NCBI GenBank assembly: GCA_028066245.1
Contig: JALCBR010000004.1
Location: 1 to 64,000 of the forward strand
Direction of reading: 5' to 3'
Length of the DNA stretch: 64,000 bases
From: Pirellulales bacterium
GTDB taxonomy: Bacteria; Planctomycetota; Planctomycetia; Pirellulales; S012-138
The translations under genes and the position numbers were made by a program. The first letter of the stretch is position 1; each line of letters begins with the position of its first letter. The notes below the pieces were generated by a model, which did no database searches, was not told where the DNA came from, and saw only the letters and a program-made list of their open reading frames with translations. Of this stretch, positions 41,807-52,334 are shown piece after piece.

Positions 41807-44380
41807 TTACTTGGCTGAAGCTTGCCAGGCCTCAACGCCATCAGGCGTGGACAGCAGCAGAACGGCCGTGCCGTTGATCTGCGTGACGGCGAATCCGCTG
41901 ATCGTTTTGCCGGTAGCGAAGGTATCGAGCACACGTCCTCCAGTGGCGATGAAGTGCAACGAACCATCAGCACAGGCGATAATCCAATGGGACGCTTCGC
42001 TCGTAAGCTGGCCCCACCCAATCTGGTTGAGCGTTTGATGCTTGCCGCCGACAGGCAAAGGGTAACTCCAAAGCTCATCTCCATCAGCATTAAAGCCGAC
42101 AGCCAATCCGGTGTGGATTTGTGGAAAGCTTAGCCCACAGAACTCGTTGAAGCCGTCACCGTTAAGATCGTGTCCGACGATCGTGTCGAGTCGCTTGTCG
42201 CTGACCGGGACGTCCTTCCCCCGTTTTCCATCGGACGTCAGACTGACCAGCATTCTGCCTGGCAGGGTGTTGCAGCATAGTAAGACCCGAGTTCCATCCT
42301 TGGTTGTGGATTGTGCCATGCTGGTGACATCACTCAGCGATCGATTCGACCAGGCGCGCTCTCCATCAAGATTAATGACTTGAACGCCGACCAGTCCGTA
42401 ATAGGCCAAGGCGACTTGTAACGAGCCTGCCCCTTCCAGATCAACCAAGTGCATATCGGCAATGCCGGCATGTTCCGGTCCTGGTGGCGGGTACTGAAAC
42501 AGCAAGTTCCAATCTTCGTCAAAGATACTTGCTTGTTGCTGGCCGATGGCGGCCACTGCAAAGTAACGCTTGCCGGCTCCGTCGACCGCCGCGCGCGTGA
42601 ATGTCGCCGCCGGCGGCCCGCCCGAGGCGAGCTGATGTCGGTTGATAATTTCGCCCGCCGGCGATAGCTCGGCCACCCCGTGATATCCTTCATGGACGAT
42701 GATCCTTGGTCCATCGGCTCCCGGAACAGTCAGCAGGTTCCCCGGCTGCTCGACAGCGACCGTCCAGATGTTTTCCAGTTTGATGCTTTCCGGTTCTGAC
42801 GCGGGAGCCGGCACAACGCTAGTGTTTCCAACGACAGTGTTTGATGATTGCGCCACTGCATCGCTCATCAATTGTTCTTCATGCTCCGTGATCATCTGTT
42901 GGGCAAACCCCTGGCCGTTGAGGATCGCGTCGATCTTTTCCGCCAATCGAGGGACGGGATCATCACCAGGAACGGTGCCGTACCCCATTTCGCAGTACTC
43001 GACAACTCCCTCCGGTGAAAGGATGAAGGCATAGGGATACATGTTGAAGCCAAAGGCCGTTCCCGCCTGTGTTTCGCCAGAATCCCGTGCCACGTCCAAC
43101 TGAATGTCTTGCTGCTTGATGATTGCCGCGACATCCTCATTTGACGCCTGAGGGTCAATGTTTACGGAGAGGATTCTCACGTCTTCGTTGGCCGCGTATT
43201 GCTCCCGCAGTTTGGCCAAGCGGGGCAGGTTGGCCAGGCAGATGCCGCTTTCATCAGCCACCCAGAAATCTAGTAGCACGACTTTTCCGGCGAGTGACTC
43301 CGCGTCGATCGTCTCGTCATTCAACGAGGTGAATTCGAATGCCTCGGGCTTCTTTCCCAAGCTGGCAGCATACGTCGGCGGAACCAATCGCCTGACGACC
43401 TTTGCGTTACCTAGATCCACCTCAAAAGCCACATCCGGCAGTTCCGCATCGAGTTTCGCGCCCACAAATTCGATGGTGCGCTCGTTCCCGGCTGCATCGG
43501 GGATTTCAATTCGCCGTAGCGTGTAGTCCTGCTGATCAATCCAATAGACCTCCTCGCCTTCAATTATTTGACCTTCGTCGAGGACAAGTCGACGAAGAAA
43601 TCTCACCCGGTAGCACATTCCGCCGTTCAGGTCGCGGGCATCTACAAGTTCTGGCCGTTCGGCCGCTCCATTAAGCAGCTCATTGGCCATATCATCTTTA
43701 AGCAGCAGCCCGATCTGAATCGCTGACAATTGGTCTTTGGCCAAGCGAGGGTCAAAGAACACGTCTTCAGGCGTGAGTTGGTCCGGAACGTTCCGCGAAG
43801 CCACATATCCTGGAACGTCATAGTAGCTGCCGTAGATTTGTTGTCCGTCCGAGACGATCATGCTGCCGCCGATTTGTGTTCGAATCTTGTTGGGGGACTG
43901 ATAGGCGACAAAGAGCGGCGTCTCGTAGGCCATCGGTTCAGTCAGGCCTTCTTCCTGGATGATCTCGCGGAAGACGGCGTTGTCTTCGTAACTCTTCGCC
44001 GCTCGGTAGGTCTCAGCCATTTTGAGGATGATGGCCTCGGCCTGGTCGGCGGGATTTGTAATGGTATCGCCATTGTCGCTGGAAGCTCCGGCTCCTGCCG
44101 AAGTACCTGTGCTAGCGGAATCGCCACTTGAGCTGGTCGAATCGTCACCCCGGCTTGTTGATGCGTCACTCTCGGATGTGGTCGAACCACTGGCTCCACC
44201 GTCGACGCCGATGGGGTTTGCCTCTCCACAGCCGGAGAGCACGAGAATCAGCGAGCAGGAAAAAGACAAGAGCCACGCGAAGCATCCGCCCCAACGACGG
44301 TGTTTAGAGCGGAGTTGTCTTAAACACTCTAAGGAGGCTGAAACCTCTGCGAGCGAAGAGCTTGGTTTCCAGGGATCCAT
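41807..44380 (-). CDS. Lipoprotein: LolA-like, redoxin-like and propeller-like regions
   Basis: 857 aa. A lipoprotein signal (LSFSCSLILVLSGC) is followed by a low-complexity Ser/Thr/Gly/Asp linker, then a region with LolA-like outer-membrane features (VYWIDQQDYTLRRIEI). A thioredoxin/TlpA-type fold follows: KVVLLDFWVADESGICLANL and FGFNMYPYAFILSPEGVV. Its CxxC is reduced to a single Cys (Gly-Ile-Cys), so normal dithiol chemistry is lost. The C-terminal about 330 residues look like a beta-propeller (DLNGDGFNEFCGL, FNADGDELWSYPLP). The ATG at 44380 has GGGAG eight nt before. Cell-envelope protein; function unknown. Confidence 0.8.
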   Translation of the reverse strand: MDPWKPSSSLAEVSASLECLRQLRSKHRRWGGCFAWLLSFSCSLILVLSGCGEANPIGVDGGASGSTTSESDASTSRGDDSTSSSGDSASTGTSAGAGASSDNGDTITNPADQAEAIILKMAETYRAAKSYEDNAVFREIIQEEGLTEPMAYETPLFVAYQSPNKIRTQIGGSMIVSDGQQIYGSYYDVPGYVASRNVPDQLTPEDVFFDPRLAKDQLSAIQIGLLLKDDMANELLNGAAERPELVDARDLNGGMCYRVRFLRRLVLDEGQIIEGEEVYWIDQQDYTLRRIEIPDAAGNERTIEFVGAKLDAELPDVAFEVDLGNAKVVRRLVPPTYAASLGKKPEAFEFTSLNDETIDAESLAGKVVLLDFWVADESGICLANLPRLAKLREQYAANEDVRILSVNIDPQASNEDVAAIIKQQDIQLDVARDSGETQAGTAFGFNMYPYAFILSPEGVVEYCEMGYGTVPGDDPVPRLAEKIDAILNGQGFAQQMITEHEEQLMSDAVAQSSNTVVGNTSVVPAPASEPESIKLENIWTVAVEQPGNLLTVPGADGPRIIVHEGYHGVAELSPAGEIINRHQLASGGPPAATFTRAAVDGAGKRYFAVAAIGQQQASIFDEDWNLLFQYPPPGPEHAGIADMHLVDLEGAGSLQVALAYYGLVGVQVINLDGERAWSNRSLSDVTSMAQSTTKDGTRVLLCCNTLPGRMLVSLTSDGKRGKDVPVSDKRLDTIVGHDLNGDGFNEFCGLSFPQIHTGLAVGFNADGDELWSYPLPVGGKHQTLNQIGWGQLTSEASHWIIACADGSLHFIATGGRVLDTFATGKTISGFAVTQINGTAVLLLSTPDGVEAWQASAK

Positions 44381-45070
44381 CGAAATCTCCCAAGGAGTGA
44401 ATGAGTCATTGTTGATGGCGATGGCTGGGATGGGGAGTCCATTCCAGCCATCACTGCTATCTCAGCAATCAAGGCGGTCGGGCTTCGCTGATTCCATCAT
44501 TATTTTGCCTTGCTCGAATATGGTAAAGCTCAGTCGGCGTTCCCTGCGTGAGCTCGGTCTCTACGGTCATGCACGTTTCAGAATACAACCAGAGCGGGAG
44601 ATTCGTCTGTGGGGCCAATCGATGCCACGAGTCCATTTGGTGTGCGAAACTGTCGCACATCGGCATGAGAATGACTCTGATGAACGGTCGGATGATCCCA
44701 AACGGCATAACCTGCCGATGGAGATCACCTGGGGCTTGGCGATTCTGGGTAAATTGCGTTCTGGCCGCTTGAGGCAGTAAACGGGGGGTAATAATATGAG
44801 CGGTTCTGTTTTTACGGCGGACGAACGGGGGCGGAAGAGTGTTTCGTGCTCGGCAAACACTGCCGACTGGGGACAAATACAGTTGACATAGCGCTTTTCC
44901 ACACGCCAAAGTGAGACTGGTAGACGCTGGCGGTTGAGCCGCAAACTTTGGTGGTTGAAAAGGTTGGCATGCGCTGAAGCCACTCGCGAACGAATCGCGG
45001 CTGTTGAAGAACTGATTCAAGATTAGGCGACCGCACCGCCTCCTTTCATCCTGACTGGCACGCATTAGCG
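44381..45070. other. Divergent intergenic region, no gene recognised
   Basis: About 690 nt between the 857-aa lipoprotein and the A-T-TE gene. Long overlapping open frames on both strands (44022-44780 plus, 44469-45194 minus) have no recognisable features and overlap real genes. Promoters for both neighbours must lie here. Confidence 0.5.
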
Positions 45071-47854
45071 ATGGCGAACCCTCCTGGTCATTATGCGCGG
45101 ATGGATGTCGCGCCAAATGGCGAAGCTCTTTTGGATGAGGACAGCTCGGCCTCGACGGTGGCTGCTGAACCCCGTCTTGCGGCCAATTCGGCAACGCAGA
45201 TCGAGGTCAAAGATGTTGCCCCGTGTCCCATCCATCACCTGATTGAGGAACAGGCCAAGCGAACGCCGAAGAATATCGCCCTTGAGAGTTCGGCGGTGTC
45301 CCTGACATATGCGCAACTCGATCAAGCGGCCAATCGATTTGCCTGGCGGTTGCGGAACGCCGGAGTCAAGCGAGGGGAGTTGGTCGGCCTCTTTGTTGAT
45401 CGTGGCCCGCACGCCATCGTCGCAATCCTTGGAATTCTCAAAGCCGGTGCTGCGTATCTGCCGTTGGATCCCACCTATCCCGAGGCGCGGATACACTTTA
45501 TGCTCACCGACGCCCAGCCGCGCGGTGTCGTAACAACAGAACCCCTTGCTGACGTCTTCTACCGCCACCTGCAGGCGGAATCCTGCGAAGACTGCTCAAC
45601 GATCGACGTAAACAGCCCCCAGGTCTGGAAGGTTGATCTCGACGAGATTCTGGTTGATGAGCCCGCCTCCGCAGTCCAGGGCGATTCGCCTCCCGAAGTT
45701 GGCACCCAGCCGAGTGATCTCGCCTATGCCATCTATACGTCTGGCTCAACAGGACGTCCAAAAGCTGCGTTGCTGGCTCACCAGGGGCTGCGAAACCTGT
45801 GTGCCGCTCAACACGCCTTCTTCCCCGTTACGGCGGAAAGCCGTGTCCTGCAGTTTGCGTCATTGTGTTTTGACGCCAGCGTTTCGGAAATCTTCGTGAC
45901 GCTCACCTGCGGCGCAACCTTGTGCCTGGTGGGGGAACGCGACCTCGCGCCTAGCCGGCTGGCGGAGACGCTCAACAAACTCAGGATTTCGGTGGCGACG
46001 ATACCGCCCTCGGTGCTGAATTCGCTCTATAACGCAGAGCTCCCGTGGCTACAGACCCTGGTGACTGCCGGCGAGAGTTGTCCCACGCGGTTGGTGGAAC
46101 GTTTCTCTGTTGGGCGACGATTGATCAACGCCTATGGTCCAACCGAAGCGACGGTGTGTGCGACAATGCACGTTTGCGATCCTGGCGATGCGGGACCACC
46201 GCCTATTGGTCCAGCGATTCCCGGCTGCCAGGCGTTGATCCTTGATCAGCAGCAAAACGGGTCTTCCCCAGGAGAGACGGGAGAGATCTACCTGAGCGGA
46301 ATCGGTCTCGCCCAGGGGTATCTCAATCGGCCTCAATTGACGGCCGAGAAGTTCGTGTCGCTGCCGCATCGTGGTGATGGACTGTGGTACCGCACTGGTG
46401 ATCTTGCCCGTTTGCGAGCGGATGGCAGCCTGGAGTTTGTCGGCCGAACGGACCAACAGGTGAAAATTCGCGGTGTCCGGATTGAGTTGGGCGAACTGGA
46501 GCATGCTCTCGAGCAGCACGCTGACGTCCAAGAGGCCGTCATCACCACTCACGAGAATGATAGCGCCAAACGGTTGGCTGCGCACGTGTCGATCGGCAGT
46601 GGATCATCGCTGACATCGGAGGAATTGCTGACGTGGTTGAGGTCACGTGTTATGCCGGCGATGCTCCCCAGTGAACTCCATTGCCGAGAAACAATGCCGT
46701 TGCTTCCCAACGGAAAAATTGACCGCAAGGCGCTGCAGCGCCTCATTGAGGACAATCATTCTGCCAAACGCCAATCTTGCGAGCCGCAGGAATCAGATCC
46801 CGTCGCGCAGCAGGGGCCACGAGATCGTCTCGAACTGTTGGTGAGCGAACTGTTTCGCGAGATTCTTTCGATCGCTAGCGTTCGCTTGAATGATGACTTC
46901 TTTGTGCTGGGCGGAGATTCTCTGCAAGCCATGGACCTGCTGGCTCGTCTGGAGACGGAGCTGGGATTTGCGCCTTCTATGCCGGAGTTGATGCAATCGC
47001 CAACCACCAGTGGGCTGGCAAAGGCGCTGGCAGGAAGGATTGCCGAATCATCTCCTGGCGATGGACGGTCCGCTGCTTGGAATCCACTGGTCCCGCTGTC
47101 ACCCAGTGGCGCGACGCATCCGCCTGGTGCGCGGCCGCTCTATTGCCTACACCCTGGCGGTGGCAACGCCCTGTGTTTTTTGGATCTGGCCAAACACCTA
47201 GCCGCCGACCGCCCCGTGATTGGGATCACTGCGCGAGGACTAGAACCCGGTCAGACACCTCTGGAAACGGTCGACGCTTTGGCCACGGAATACCTGGCCG
47301 CCATTCGCGAGCATCAACCGGAAGGCCCTTACGCGATCTGTGGTTGGTCCTTCGGCGGAATTGTTGCCTTTGAGGTGGCCAATCGTTTGATCCAGGCTGG
47401 CGAAGAAATTGAACACCTGGGGATCATCGATATCGGGCTGTTGTACTCATTCGGCGTGCTGACGACGTTGTTCCCTGAGGGCGATCTAGCACTGTTCGAG
47501 TTGCGGCGACTGCCGCCGGACGATCAGATCCGTGAGTTCACCACACGAACCGCAGCCGCGAAGCTGATTCCCCCGGGCGCGAACGTGGAACTGGCACGCC
47601 GCATCTACGATACGTTTATGGCCAACGTGGATGCGATGATGAATTACCGTCCCGAACACTATCCCGGCCGGATGACGCTCTACCGCGCGGCTGAGCCGTT
47701 GGTTCAATTGCGGAGAGAACTGGCCGACGAATGGACGGAGTTTTGCGACCACATTGAAGTTTGCAGTGTGGCTGGGAACCACCTGACCATCATCCATGAG
47801 CCCAACGTGGCCGACTTGGCCGACCAAATGCGGCAACGCCTGGCGTTTCGATAG
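45071..47854 (+). CDS. Stand-alone NRPS-like protein: adenylation, carrier, thioesterase
   Basis: 927 aa with A-T-TE order and no condensation domain. The A domain (about 50-560) has A3 YTSGSTGRPKAA (near 221), A4 FDASVSEIF with Asp268 (the Asp235 of GrsA that holds the amino group), A5 NAYGPTEATVCA, A8 KIRGVRIELGELE and A10 NGKIDRKAL. The carrier has GGDSLQAMDLL with Ser617 for phosphopantetheine. The type I thioesterase has CGWSFGGIVAFEV with Ser760 and a closing His in AGNHLTII. It should activate an amino acid, load it and release it by hydrolysis or coupling. No tailoring gene or phosphopantetheinyl transferase is next to it. The ATG at 45071 lacks a clear ribosome site. Confidence 0.93.
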   Translation: MANPPGHYARMDVAPNGEALLDEDSSASTVAAEPRLAANSATQIEVKDVAPCPIHHLIEEQAKRTPKNIALESSAVSLTYAQLDQAANRFAWRLRNAGVKRGELVGLFVDRGPHAIVAILGILKAGAAYLPLDPTYPEARIHFMLTDAQPRGVVTTEPLADVFYRHLQAESCEDCSTIDVNSPQVWKVDLDEILVDEPASAVQGDSPPEVGTQPSDLAYAIYTSGSTGRPKAALLAHQGLRNLCAAQHAFFPVTAESRVLQFASLCFDASVSEIFVTLTCGATLCLVGERDLAPSRLAETLNKLRISVATIPPSVLNSLYNAELPWLQTLVTAGESCPTRLVERFSVGRRLINAYGPTEATVCATMHVCDPGDAGPPPIGPAIPGCQALILDQQQNGSSPGETGEIYLSGIGLAQGYLNRPQLTAEKFVSLPHRGDGLWYRTGDLARLRADGSLEFVGRTDQQVKIRGVRIELGELEHALEQHADVQEAVITTHENDSAKRLAAHVSIGSGSSLTSEELLTWLRSRVMPAMLPSELHCRETMPLLPNGKIDRKALQRLIEDNHSAKRQSCEPQESDPVAQQGPRDRLELLVSELFREILSIASVRLNDDFFVLGGDSLQAMDLLARLETELGFAPSMPELMQSPTTSGLAKALAGRIAESSPGDGRSAAWNPLVPLSPSGATHPPGARPLYCLHPGGGNALCFLDLAKHLAADRPVIGITARGLEPGQTPLETVDALATEYLAAIREHQPEGPYAICGWSFGGIVAFEVANRLIQAGEEIEHLGIIDIGLLYSFGVLTTLFPEGDLALFELRRLPPDDQIREFTTRTAAAKLIPPGANVELARRIYDTFMANVDAMMNYRPEHYPGRMTLYRAAEPLVQLRRELADEWTEFCDHIEVCSVAGNHLTIIHEPNVADLADQMRQRLAFR

Positions 47855-47922
47855 TCGTCGAAACAACTCAGAGCTCTCCCGAGTTTGCCGGCGTCATGCC
47901 CGTTCGGCGACACCCCACCATC

Positions 47923-49092
47923 TTATCCCGCCACAGCGTCGCCCCGGGCTTCAATGAGTTGATCCAACTCGGATTTCAGTTTGGAGAGAATCTCGTCATA
48001 GCTGAATTGACCCAAGGGTTCTGTGCCACGTTTAAGATTGACGTAATTGGGTCCGCACCATAAGCCTAGGTCGGCGTCGTCCGTTTCACCAGGGCCGTTG
48101 ACGCGGCAACCCATCACGGCAATGGTGATCTGATGGTCCCGGGCGTACTCAGTCATTCGCCTGACGTCTTCGGCCAGTTCGATGAAGGCTTCGTTCTCCA
48201 CGCGAGAACAGCTCGGACAACTGATGATGTTTAGCGTTGAGAGGCCATAGTCGACAACGCTCCGTACGCGCCCCGCTTCAATATCCGCCAGAATACTCCG
48301 CCCCGCTTCAATCTCCTCCGGCTTGCGGGCGTTGGAAACCGTCAGCGAGACGCGGATCGTGTCACCAATACCACGGCTGATAAGTTGTTCGAAGGCGATC
48401 CGCGTCTTGATGATTCCCTCTGGCGGCATGCCGGCTTCCGTCACGCCCAAATGAAGCGGCACATTAGGACGGGCCTCCGCGAAGCGGCGATTGACCTCGA
48501 TTACCTTTCGCGGATCAGAGTCTTTCAGTGAGACGCAATACTGCGTAAAGCCCAGCTCGTCCAACGCTTCGCAATGCTCCACCGCGCTTTCCAACATAGG
48601 ACTGATGGAGTCATCCGCGTCAAAAACTTCTGCCTTAGCTGGATCAACGGAACCACAATTCACACCGACACGAATCGCACAACCGTGTTCAGCGGCTGCG
48701 CCAGCAATGAACTTGACCTTTTCCCGCCAAGGCTTTTCGCGCTCGTGGTGATAGAGATGTCCGGGGTTATAGCGAATCTTGTCGACGTGAGGCGCCAGTT
48801 GTGTAGCCAGACGGTAGTTCTCCTGGAGGTCCACGGCCAAGTTGGGCCGAACGCCCTTGCAGGTGAGCAGCTTGCGGATCTCGGCTAGCGCTTCTGCATC
48901 CTTGGAACTATCAACCGCAACGCGAATGACGTCCGCGCCAGCCTCGTGTAATGCCAAGATCTGGCCGAGCGTGGCTTCCACGTCTTGCGTGGACGTCGCT
49001 GTCATGCTCTGCACGGCAATTTGGTGACCGGCACCAATGCTCACCGTTCCAATGCGAACCGTTCTGGTGGGATTGCGGTGGATGTCAACCAT
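47923..49092 (-). CDS. ispG: 4-hydroxy-3-methylbut-2-enyl-diphosphate synthase
   Basis: 389 aa, the usual length of short bacterial IspG. Reduces MEcPP to HMBPP in the non-mevalonate isoprenoid pathway, using a [4Fe-4S] cluster. TIM-barrel blocks [50 protein letters not shown] and LHLGVTEAG are followed by the cluster ligands in ISCPSCSR and [11 protein letters not shown]. Converges with the A-T-TE gene with 68 nt between. No other isoprenoid gene nearby. Confidence 0.96.
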   Translation of the reverse strand: MVDIHRNPTRTVRIGTVSIGAGHQIAVQSMTATSTQDVEATLGQILALHEAGADVIRVAVDSSKDAEALAEIRKLLTCKGVRPNLAVDLQENYRLATQLAPHVDKIRYNPGHLYHHEREKPWREKVKFIAGAAAEHGCAIRVGVNCGSVDPAKAEVFDADDSISPMLESAVEHCEALDELGFTQYCVSLKDSDPRKVIEVNRRFAEARPNVPLHLGVTEAGMPPEGIIKTRIAFEQLISRGIGDTIRVSLTVSNARKPEEIEAGRSILADIEAGRVRSVVDYGLSTLNIISCPSCSRVENEAFIELAEDVRRMTEYARDHQITIAVMGCRVNGPGETDDADLGLWCGPNYVNLKRGTEPLGQFSYDEILSKLKSELDQLIEARGDAVAG

Positions 49093-49473
49093 GAGTGTCA
49101 GGAACGATGTCGAGAGATTCCAGAACGTTTGGGAGCTGCCTGGACGTCGATGTGTTCAGTTCTCATTCTAGTCTGGAGGCAATGACGGCGGTATGCCTGT
49201 AGAGAGAAGGTTACTTGAAGAACACTCCTGCCGCGGACTTCCGCCTCGGTTGATAACCGCACTTGTGAAATTTCTGGCAACATAGATCGGGGGCTGGGCG
49301 TTTCTTTTCACGCCTACTCATCGGTCAGCACTAAGGCGTTTGGCAAGGGTAACCAAATGTCGATCGCGGCTCCGCGAATGTGCGTAGAGGTGGATGCGTG
49401 CCTAACCGTCCGGTGAGATAGCTCCAGCAGGTGTCGCTCTTGCCTGGGAATTGCCCTGCGCCACGTTGTCCAC

Positions 49474-49512
49474 ACGTCCCTTAATTCCTAAGCTTATGGT
49501 TAGGAAGGACGT
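49474..49512. other. Imperfect hairpin in the ispG-ftsH intergenic region
   Basis: TTCCTAA (49485-49491) pairs perfectly with TTAGGAA (49500-49506) over an 8-nt loop. ACGTCC (49474-49479) and GGACGT (49507-49512) extend the stem across a five-base bulge on one side. It lies about 120 nt before ftsH in a 536-nt region (49093-49628) otherwise lacking a recognisable gene. It could be a leader structure or operator. Confidence 0.5.
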
Positions 49513-49628
49513 GGCGATTCTTTGCCTTATGCGCCCCGTCCGTTGAGCGCGGGATTCGTGAGCAATGCTTCTCATAGGGAACTAATTCGTGGCCTCAGCC
49601 GAGCCAGCTGTCATTCTTGAATGTTGAT

Positions 49629-51719
49629 ATGGAACAAGAGCCCAAAACGCCGGATAAGTCATCCGATTCACCGAAGCGCCCCTCCAGCAGCAGCAAAGAG
49701 AAAAAGCCCCGCAGCGCATGGCCGTGGCTGGTCTTGCTGGTGATTGGTGTGTTGTTGATCGTCTCGCTGGTGATCAACCCCGGCGGCGTGGAAATGAAAT
49801 TCGGCACACTCCAGCAATTGGTCAAGAAAGGAAAACATGACAGCGGCGCCACTGAGGCGACGATTGTCAAGGAAGAGCTCGATGAGAATCGAATTGCCAT
49901 CTACGATTCACCGTCGAATTTCGTTGTGGGGCCCAAGCGGATTACTGGCAAGGTCTTTCGTCAGATTTCCAATCCCAAGCAACCGGACGAACAATCAAGC
50001 GAACGGGCCGAGGTCTCGTTCTATGCGTTGCGTGACGGCCTCCCGGACAACAACGCATTTCAACAACTGTTGGACAACCACGGCTTCTATGATCACACCG
50101 GTAGCAAAGAAGAAAGCGTGTGGAGCAGTTTTCTGCCGCTTTTGGTTGTGACGGCGATCTTCATCGGTGTGTTCATCTTCATGATGCGGCGGATTGGCGG
50201 AGCCGGTTCGCCGATGGCTTTCGGACGCAGTCGCGGCAAACTTTTCGCCCAAGAGGATTTGGGGATCACCTTTGCGGATGTGGCCGGCATTGATGAGGCC
50301 GTCGAAGAACTGCGCGAGGTCGTCGAGTTCCTCCGTACTCCCGAAAAGTATCAAACGCTGGGCGGACGAATCCCCAAGGGTGTGTTGCTGGTTGGTCCCC
50401 CTGGAACCGGCAAGACGTTGTTGGCCAAAGCCATCGCCGGTGAGGCTGACGCGCCGTTCTTCAGCCTGTCCGGATCAGATTTTGTCGAGATGTTTGTTGG
50501 CGTGGGCGCGGCCCGTGTTCGCGACATGTTCCGCCAGGCCGAAACGAAAGCTCCCTGCATCATCTTCATTGATGAGTTGGACGCACTAGGGAAGACGCGT
50601 GGCTCATCCGTCGTTGGAGGTCATGATGAGCGAGAGCAAACGCTCAACGCGCTACTGGTCGAAATGGACGGCTTTGACTCCAACAGCGGAATTATCGTGT
50701 TGGCGGCAACCAACCGCCCAGAGACATTGGATCCGGCGCTCTTGCGTCCTGGTCGTTTTGACCGCAACGTGCTAGTGGATCGGCCCGATGTCCGCGGGCG
50801 TGAGGCAATCCTCAAAGTCCACGTTAATGATGTCAAACTGGATGATTCCATCAAACTGGATCAGGTCGCGGCGATCACGCCTGGTTTTGTGGGAGCAGAC
50901 TTGGCGAACTTGGTCAACGAAGCTGCCCTGCTGGCCGCCCGTAAAGGCAAGCAGTCTGTGGGAATGGATGAGTTCAATGAAGGTGTCGAACGTGTGACCG
51001 CCGGCCTGGAAAAGAAGCAACGGGTGATGCGCGAGGACGAGAAGTTCCGCGTCGCCTATCATGAGAGCGGACATGCCCTGGTGGCCTACAGCCTGCCGAA
51101 CACGGACCCCGTGCATAAGGTTTCAATCATCCCCCGCGGGCTAGCGGCACTGGGGTACACACTGCAACGCCCGGAGGAAGACCGCTACCTGATGACGCAG
51201 GGTGAGTTGGAAAGCCGGATCCAAGTTCTGTTGGCAGGGACGGTCACCGAAGAACTGATCTTTGATGATGTCTCGACCGGTGCACAAAACGATCTCGAAC
51301 GCGCCAGTGAAATCGCTCGGGCGATGGTGATGGAATTTGGGATGAGTCGGATGGGGCGGGTGAATTTCCGCGAGAGCAACCGCAGCGCGTTCCTGCCTGG
51401 CGGCGGAGGTAGCGATTGGCCCAGCGCTCGCCAGCACAGTGAACAGACCATGCGCGAAATCGACGAGGAAGTTCACCGCATTATTGATGAAAGCTTGGAA
51501 AAGACACGCAACATTCTCACCGTGCGGCGTGAAGCTCTGGAAGCCTTGGCCAACCTGCTGATGGAGCGAGAGACCATCAACGCGGATGAGCTTCGCGAAG
51601 TCATTGACGCGACGGCAACCAGTCCGCTGATTGTGCCAGGCACGGACGCTGAGCCGCGGAGAACGAGTGACGACGTCGAGGAAGACGGCAAAGAACAGAA
51701 CCGCCGTGATCAAGGATGA
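49629..51719 (+). CDS. ftsH: ATP-dependent zinc metalloprotease FtsH
   Basis: 696 aa. Inner-membrane AAA protease for quality control. An N-terminal membrane segment ([21 protein letters not shown]), a periplasmic part of about 130 residues and a second segment ([19 protein letters not shown]) precede the AAA domain: Walker A GPPGTGKT (near 256), Walker [32 protein letters not shown]. The M41 peptidase has HESGH (near 478) and the [16 protein letters not shown] block with the third ligand Asp. The ATG at 49629 was chosen over a TTG four codons earlier. C-terminus charged. Confidence 0.96.
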   Translation: MEQEPKTPDKSSDSPKRPSSSSKEKKPRSAWPWLVLLVIGVLLIVSLVINPGGVEMKFGTLQQLVKKGKHDSGATEATIVKEELDENRIAIYDSPSNFVVGPKRITGKVFRQISNPKQPDEQSSERAEVSFYALRDGLPDNNAFQQLLDNHGFYDHTGSKEESVWSSFLPLLVVTAIFIGVFIFMMRRIGGAGSPMAFGRSRGKLFAQEDLGITFADVAGIDEAVEELREVVEFLRTPEKYQTLGGRIPKGVLLVGPPGTGKTLLAKAIAGEADAPFFSLSGSDFVEMFVGVGAARVRDMFRQAETKAPCIIFIDELDALGKTRGSSVVGGHDEREQTLNALLVEMDGFDSNSGIIVLAATNRPETLDPALLRPGRFDRNVLVDRPDVRGREAILKVHVNDVKLDDSIKLDQVAAITPGFVGADLANLVNEAALLAARKGKQSVGMDEFNEGVERVTAGLEKKQRVMREDEKFRVAYHESGHALVAYSLPNTDPVHKVSIIPRGLAALGYTLQRPEEDRYLMTQGELESRIQVLLAGTVTEELIFDDVSTGAQNDLERASEIARAMVMEFGMSRMGRVNFRESNRSAFLPGGGGSDWPSARQHSEQTMREIDEEVHRIIDESLEKTRNILTVRREALEALANLLMERETINADELREVIDATATSPLIVPGTDAEPRRTSDDVEEDGKEQNRRDQG

Positions 51720-51754
51720 CGGTGAACGCTGTTTGTGTTGGTCTTTTCAGCGCG

Positions 51755-52138
51755 TCAAAAGCGCGGGCCGGAATTTGAAGCGAAGGCGATAATTCCAACG
51801 ATCAGCCCCATCGTCCCCAGGACTCCCATCACAATCCCAAAGATCGCACGGCCCATGCCGTGCTTGGGATGGGCTGTGCCCTCACTGGCCTTGATTTCGC
51901 GGACGGCCAATGCTCCAAACAAGATCGCCAGGGGCGCAAAGATTCCCAAGACGGAGAACAGCCCCATGTAACCGGCGAAGATCGCATAGGCGGAACGGCC
52001 CACTGGCAACAGCATCCGCATTCCTGCGTCATCGCCAATATCGCGGCGTCCAGGCGGAATATGACCGCCGGCGTGCGGGTGCTGCGGAACAACTTCAACA
52101 GGCGGCAGATCTTGCGGCTGCGGAGGTTGTGAATTCAT
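51755..52138 (-). CDS. DUF4190-like small membrane protein
   Basis: 127 aa. A Pro/His-rich N-terminus (QPPQPQDLPPVEVVPQHPH) is followed by two membrane segments: YAIFAGYMGLFSVLGIFAPLAILFG and AIFGIVMGVLGTMGLIVGIIAF. Between them GALAVREIKASEGT.. HGMGRAIFG matches the DUF4190 pattern. Function unknown. Converges with ftsH (35 nt between stops). Confidence 0.75.
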   Translation of the reverse strand: MNSQPPQPQDLPPVEVVPQHPHAGGHIPPGRRDIGDDAGMRMLLPVGRSAYAIFAGYMGLFSVLGIFAPLAILFGALAVREIKASEGTAHPKHGMGRAIFGIVMGVLGTMGLIVGIIAFASNSGPRF

Positions 52139-52334
52139 AACGCCAGATAACCTCGCAATATGTGCAGTCAGGTCTTAAGGAAACACGAATAGACCGACGG
52201 GCTTTCGCCACGAATTCTATCATCATGCGATGGCGGATGCATCAAATGCACCGCAAAACCGAGCACACTGTATCCCCGATAGCTGGAGATGCCCTGATCG
52301 ATCACGCGCTGTGGTGCCCATACGATTATTTGCA

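Noticed and set aside
44022-45194. Long overlapping open frames on both strands (44022-44780 plus and 44469-45194 minus)
   Set aside because: They overlap the 5' ends of two well supported genes, oppose each other, and show no family motifs, signal peptide or ribosome site.
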